A DNA stretch of 64,000 nucleotides from Plasmodium relictum (lineage: Eukaryota > Apicomplexa > Aconoidasida > Haemosporida > Plasmodiidae), in contig NC_041688.1 in assembly GCF_900005765.1 (NCBI RefSeq), positions 248,001 through 312,000 of the forward strand, written 5' to 3'. Below, in pieces: positions 60,217 to 64,000 of the stretch. Position numbers and translations under genes: made by a program. The number at the start of each line of letters is the position of its first letter. Position 1 is the first letter of the stretch. The notes under the pieces are model-generated. The model did no database searches. It was given only the letters and a program-made list of their open reading frames with translations, and had not been told where the DNA came from.

Positions 60217-61632
60217 TTTTATATATATTTATTTTTTTTTTTTAATTCTTAAAAAATAAAACAAAAATATAGCTATAATCTAAATGACTTTTTTTTTAAT
60301 AATGCCCCTTTATTATGTTATTTTAATATACAAGATGGAAATATGCAATAAATATATGAATAAGTTCAATGAATAATTTTTATTTATAAAAATATTTTAA
60401 TAAAAATATATTTATTCAATCATTTTTTATGAATAATTTTATATTTAATTTTAGAAAAAAAAAAAAAAATGTAAAAATGATGTAACATATAGTGTTTTTT
60501 TTTCTTTTTATTTGTTCTTATGAATTAAATGTATGCAATTTACGCATTTTTTATGTATTTATGTGTACTTTTGTTTTATAATCAGACAAGTAATGCAAAT
60601 ATATTTAAAAGTAATCACTCGTTAATAAAACAAAATATATAATATAATTAAATGTATTTTCATGAAAATACTTCACTAATATTTGATGAATGAATCAGTC
60701 AGTTCTCTTTTTTTTTCATAAAGCAAAAAAAAATAAAAACATAAAAATTATACTACTTTTAAATTCAGATGTGTATATCTGCAAAATATATATATATATA
60801 TATATTTTTACAAAAAAAATATATGTTTTTTTAATTCTTTAGTCTTTTAATTTTTATACAACCAACAATGTAAAATTTGACAAACATATACATATAAAAA
60901 TGAAAAAAAAAAAAAAATACTTAAAACATGTGTAAACTATTTCATTATACAGATTATGCTGAGATTCAAAAAAAAAAAAAAAGTTACCTTAATTCATTAG
61001 CATAAATAGTTTTTTTTTATTTTTTATTTTTTTTTTTTATTAATTTAAAATTTTTTTTTTTTTTTTTTTAATAAAATTTATCATATTAGCTAAATGAACA
61101 GAGCGCGTGCGTGTAACTAATTTTATATATTTTTCTACTGACTTCGTACGAATAAAAAAAAAAAAAAAAAAATTATATCAATATTATTTTGCATGAAATT
61201 ATAAGCATATTAACAATATATTAATATTATTTTCATATACAATACAAAAAAAAAAGAAAAGAAAAGAAAAAACAGTAATGATAATATGCTAAATTAAAAA
61301 ATATTATATATATGCATATAAATATATATATTATATATATATATAAAACATAGTAAATAATAAACATAAAAAATATAAAAATATTAGATGCGATGTTTTA
61401 ATTTTCCTTAAAGCTACCAACTATTTAGTTCTGATTAAACGTTAATTTTTTTATTTTGTCATTTAATTTCATATAAATTATAACAGTCTTCATATAACCT
61501 TTTTTACAAATAATCTATTTATATATAAGAATTTTTTCTTCATTCTTTATTAAATGTATATAGTTATACATATTTCTGTTTTTTGCTTAATGAAAAAAAA
61601 TTTTTTTTTAACATGCCTTATATTACTTGCGA

Positions 61633-61640
61633 TGTGCACA
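61633..61640. promoter_or_regulatory. TGTGCACA palindrome (candidate ApiAP2 site)
   Basis: Contains GTGCAC, a core reported for the invasion-gene factor AP2-I. It lies about 1.4 kb upstream of the CCCH gene start. A single copy of a six-base core is weak evidence. Confidence 0.25.
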
Positions 61641-61966
61641 TTTGTCCTATGCCAAAAAAAATACTAAGAAACACACAAAAAAAGAAAAAAATGTATGACA
61701 TAATTTTTTTTTTTTTTTTCCGTAAGTTCAGCTATTTGCAATAAAAAATTGTACATTATGACACAAATATTATCCAAAAGAAAAAAAAGACTTATTTTTT
61801 AATGAAAAGGAAGATTTATTTTTACTTTTAAAATTAATCCATATATAACACACATATATTGTTTTAACTTTTTTTTTTTTAACTAAATACGTATTATTTG
61901 TATGAGTTTTTAATTAAGAAACAAAATTAATTTAATATGTAATCTAAAAGTAGTTACAAATACTTA

Positions 61967-61992
61967 ATTCTTCATATTGTAATATGAAGAAT
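61967..61992. repeat. 26-bp inverted repeat with 2-bp spacer
   Basis: Twelve-bp perfect arms, ATTCTTCATATT and its reverse complement, separated by GT. It includes C and G positions, so it is not explained by A/T alternation alone. It lies 1.75 kb upstream of the CCCH gene. Confidence 0.85.
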
Positions 61993-64000
61993 GAAATTTA
62001 AAATAGATGGTAATTTTTAATATATTAAATATATAAATATTTTTGTTATTCCTAATAATTTATATATATTTAATGGTTTCATTTATAAAACAATTTAGTT
62101 TAAAAAAAAAAAATGATTTATCTAAAGTATATATCCATTTAATTACTACACCATTAATATTTTTTATTATAAAAAATTTTATCGTTTTCATTTTTTAAAT
62201 ATAGATTTCATATTTGAAAAATTCATAATATTTATAAATTATTGAATTATAAGAAAAGAAAATGTTGGAAAATTTTATTATAATTTAAGAATTATAATTT
62301 TTTTTTTCTTGTAATATGAAAAAATATATTTGTAAAATTTATTTCTAAATTAAATTTGATTACTATTTTTTTGATTAAAATACCATTTCTCTTCCTTTAA
62401 ATTTTTTAATTCTTTTAATATCATAAAATGTTTATCATTATATAACATTTTCCTATGCTCATGAGTTATTCATAGTGTCTTTTAAATATTTTTAAAGCAT
62501 AAATGTTCCCTATTTATTAAAAAAAATTCAGCATATGTTTCATGTTTTTTTTTTTCTTTATAAATGAAGAATTTTTTCTTTTATGACGTTAGATGTAGAT
62601 ATTTTTTTCATTCTTCTCTCTTTTAATATTTTTTTATTTTCAATAACCAATTATATAATATTAAATAAATTATTATTTTAGGCGTAACTAGAAAACATAA
62701 TAGTAAGCAGCTTGACATATATGATTAAATAAATATTTTTTGTTATAGAAAAAAAAAAAAATTGAACATATATTAAAAATTTCTATCTAACAGAAATAAT
62801 CATTTGAACTATTTTCTTAATTTGCACATATATTTTATTCTAAAATCTAACATGGAAATAATTTCTTTCTTTTTTTTTTTTGTTTTATACCTTTAATTTA
62901 CATGAAATCTTAATTCTTTTTGTTTAAACCATACTCATTTGTGCATATATTTTATTTTATTAATTTTTAAAAATTTCTTAACAAAAAAATATGAAAATTC
63001 ACATTAAATGTATCAAAAAAAAAAAAAAGTAAAAAGAGTCATAAACGCAGTTTATCACTTTTTTTAACTAACATTCTAAAGGAATATACTAATTTAATAA
63101 TTGTGAAAAAGAAATAAAAAAAAAAAAGGTATAATTTATACATTATATATACCTGGCACTAAAACAACTTTAATTTTAAGATAATTTTTATGAATTAAAT
63201 TAAAAATATGTAACTTTTTCGTTGAATATACCATATATTTATATGAATAGTTAATAAAAAAAAAGAATATTCTTGTTAAGTCTAAAAAAATTTGCATAAT
63301 TTTCCATAGAAGTAATATTATATAAAAATAACTATAGTTATTGTCTTATTTAAAAATTCAAAAAATAATTAAATGACACTACATAAGGAAAAATAATTTT
63401 AAAAAAAAATATCTAATATATTAATAAAAAAAAATTTTTTTATAGACAATAATTTTCTCCTTTCTTCTATACATTTATAATAAAAAATTACACAAAGAAT
63501 TTATAAAATATCATACTTTTAAATTACAAAAATAAAAAAAGTAGAAAATATAATCCATATAATTAAGCTAATAAAAAAAATAATATTAAAAATCTGAAAA
63601 AAGTAATATCATAAACTAATAAATATATGAAGAAATATAATGTTATTGGTTTTTTTTTTTTTTTACTCCATTGTATTGAAAAAAGAACATCCATCTTTTT
63701 CTCCTATTTTTTACTTTTTTTATTTTATTTTATTTTATTCTATTCTATTTTTTTTTTTTGGAAGTATTTAAATATTTTTATTTTGAATTATAAATGTAAA
63801 AATTTTTATTATGTTAAAAAAAAATTTCAATTGTAAAAAAAATGCGCATTTAAATATAAATATTAAAAAAAATGAGCAATTGTGAGAAAAAATTATAATG
63901 CATTAATTATAATGAAAATATTTTTTTTCTTTTTTTTTTTTTCTTTTTTTGTTTTGCAAGTTTTTTTCTTCATAAAACAAAAGAGGAGAAATATATTTTA

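Larger units (their letters stand above)
60217..64000. other. Long non-coding region upstream of the CCCH gene
   Basis: About 3.8 kb to the window edge with no supported gene. It contains a GC-rich spot at 61095-61114, TGTGCACA at 61633-61640, a 26-bp inverted repeat at 61967-61992, and many A/T tracts. The open frame at 63627-63836 is compositional. Confidence 0.6.

Noticed and set aside
1-64000. CRISPR arrays, transposons, integrated elements, tRNA or rRNA genes
   Set aside because: The only tandem repeats are microsatellites and in-gene amino-acid repeats. No spaced direct repeats, transposase-like frames, cloverleaf or rRNA-like segments were seen on either strand.
60217-64000. Possible hidden multi-exon gene in the 3.8-kb region at the right edge
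   Set aside because: I looked for exon-like islands of richer composition flanked by GT and AG, as found elsewhere in the window, and saw none that encode a convincing segment.

Overview
The window is nuclear DNA of a malaria parasite (genus Plasmodium). The base composition is overwhelmingly A+T. Intergenic stretches are long and filled with poly(A), poly(T) and (TA)n runs, while genes stand out as islands of richer sequence. Proteins carry Asn- and Lys-rich low-complexity inserts, and introns are short, A+T-rich and of GT-AG type. The gene set (MDR1, mitochondrial processing peptidase alpha, a DnaJ protein, NRAMP/DMT1, karyopherin beta, DRG1) matches, from memory, the order of the mdr1 neighbourhood on P. 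falciparum chromosome 5. The species cannot be fixed from this sequence. The extreme A+T content argues against the GC-richer P. vivax group.

Eighteen protein genes are supported. Left to right they are: an organellar ribosomal protein L7/L12 cut by the window edge (-); a small orphan (-); the GTPase DRG1 (+); a divergent AAGAB/p34-like adaptor chaperone (+); a three-exon four-pass membrane protein (+); a WD40 protein (-); karyopherin/importin beta of the importin-5 class (-); a MerC-domain membrane protein (+); an NRAMP metal transporter (-); a RAP-domain protein (+); a four-exon protein that may be GINS Psf1 (-); a six-exon Tctex-type dynein light chain (+); a five-exon DnaJ protein with an X domain (-); a small three-exon orphan (+); a large helical orphan (-); MPP alpha (+); MDR1 (-); and a three-finger CCCH zinc-finger protein (-).

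Eight of these genes are split, and I rebuilt their exons from in-phase GT-AG junctions: membrane protein, WD40, MerC, RAP, 33646-34795, Tctex, DnaJ, 41180-41814 and MPP alpha make nine with MerC counted, MerC being the least certain. The Tctex light chain and the 33646-34795 gene have no exon long enough to be noticed as a single open frame. The DnaJ and WD40 models gain true termini that their main exons lack.

The genes share no operon-like function. Loose themes are organelle biology (L7/L12, MPP alpha, the RAP protein, possibly the helical orphan), membrane transport (MDR1, NRAMP, MerC), trafficking and nuclear import (AAGAB-like, karyopherin, dynein light chain) and RNA control (CCCH protein). 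The middle of the window alternates strands gene by gene, so most intergenic regions there are divergent promoters or convergent 3' ends.

I found no tRNA, rRNA, mobile element or CRISPR array. Nothing amounts to a clearly new system. The best leads are the hidden multi-exon genes, the altered NRAMP ion-binding motif, and TGCATGCA palindromes placed in promoters.
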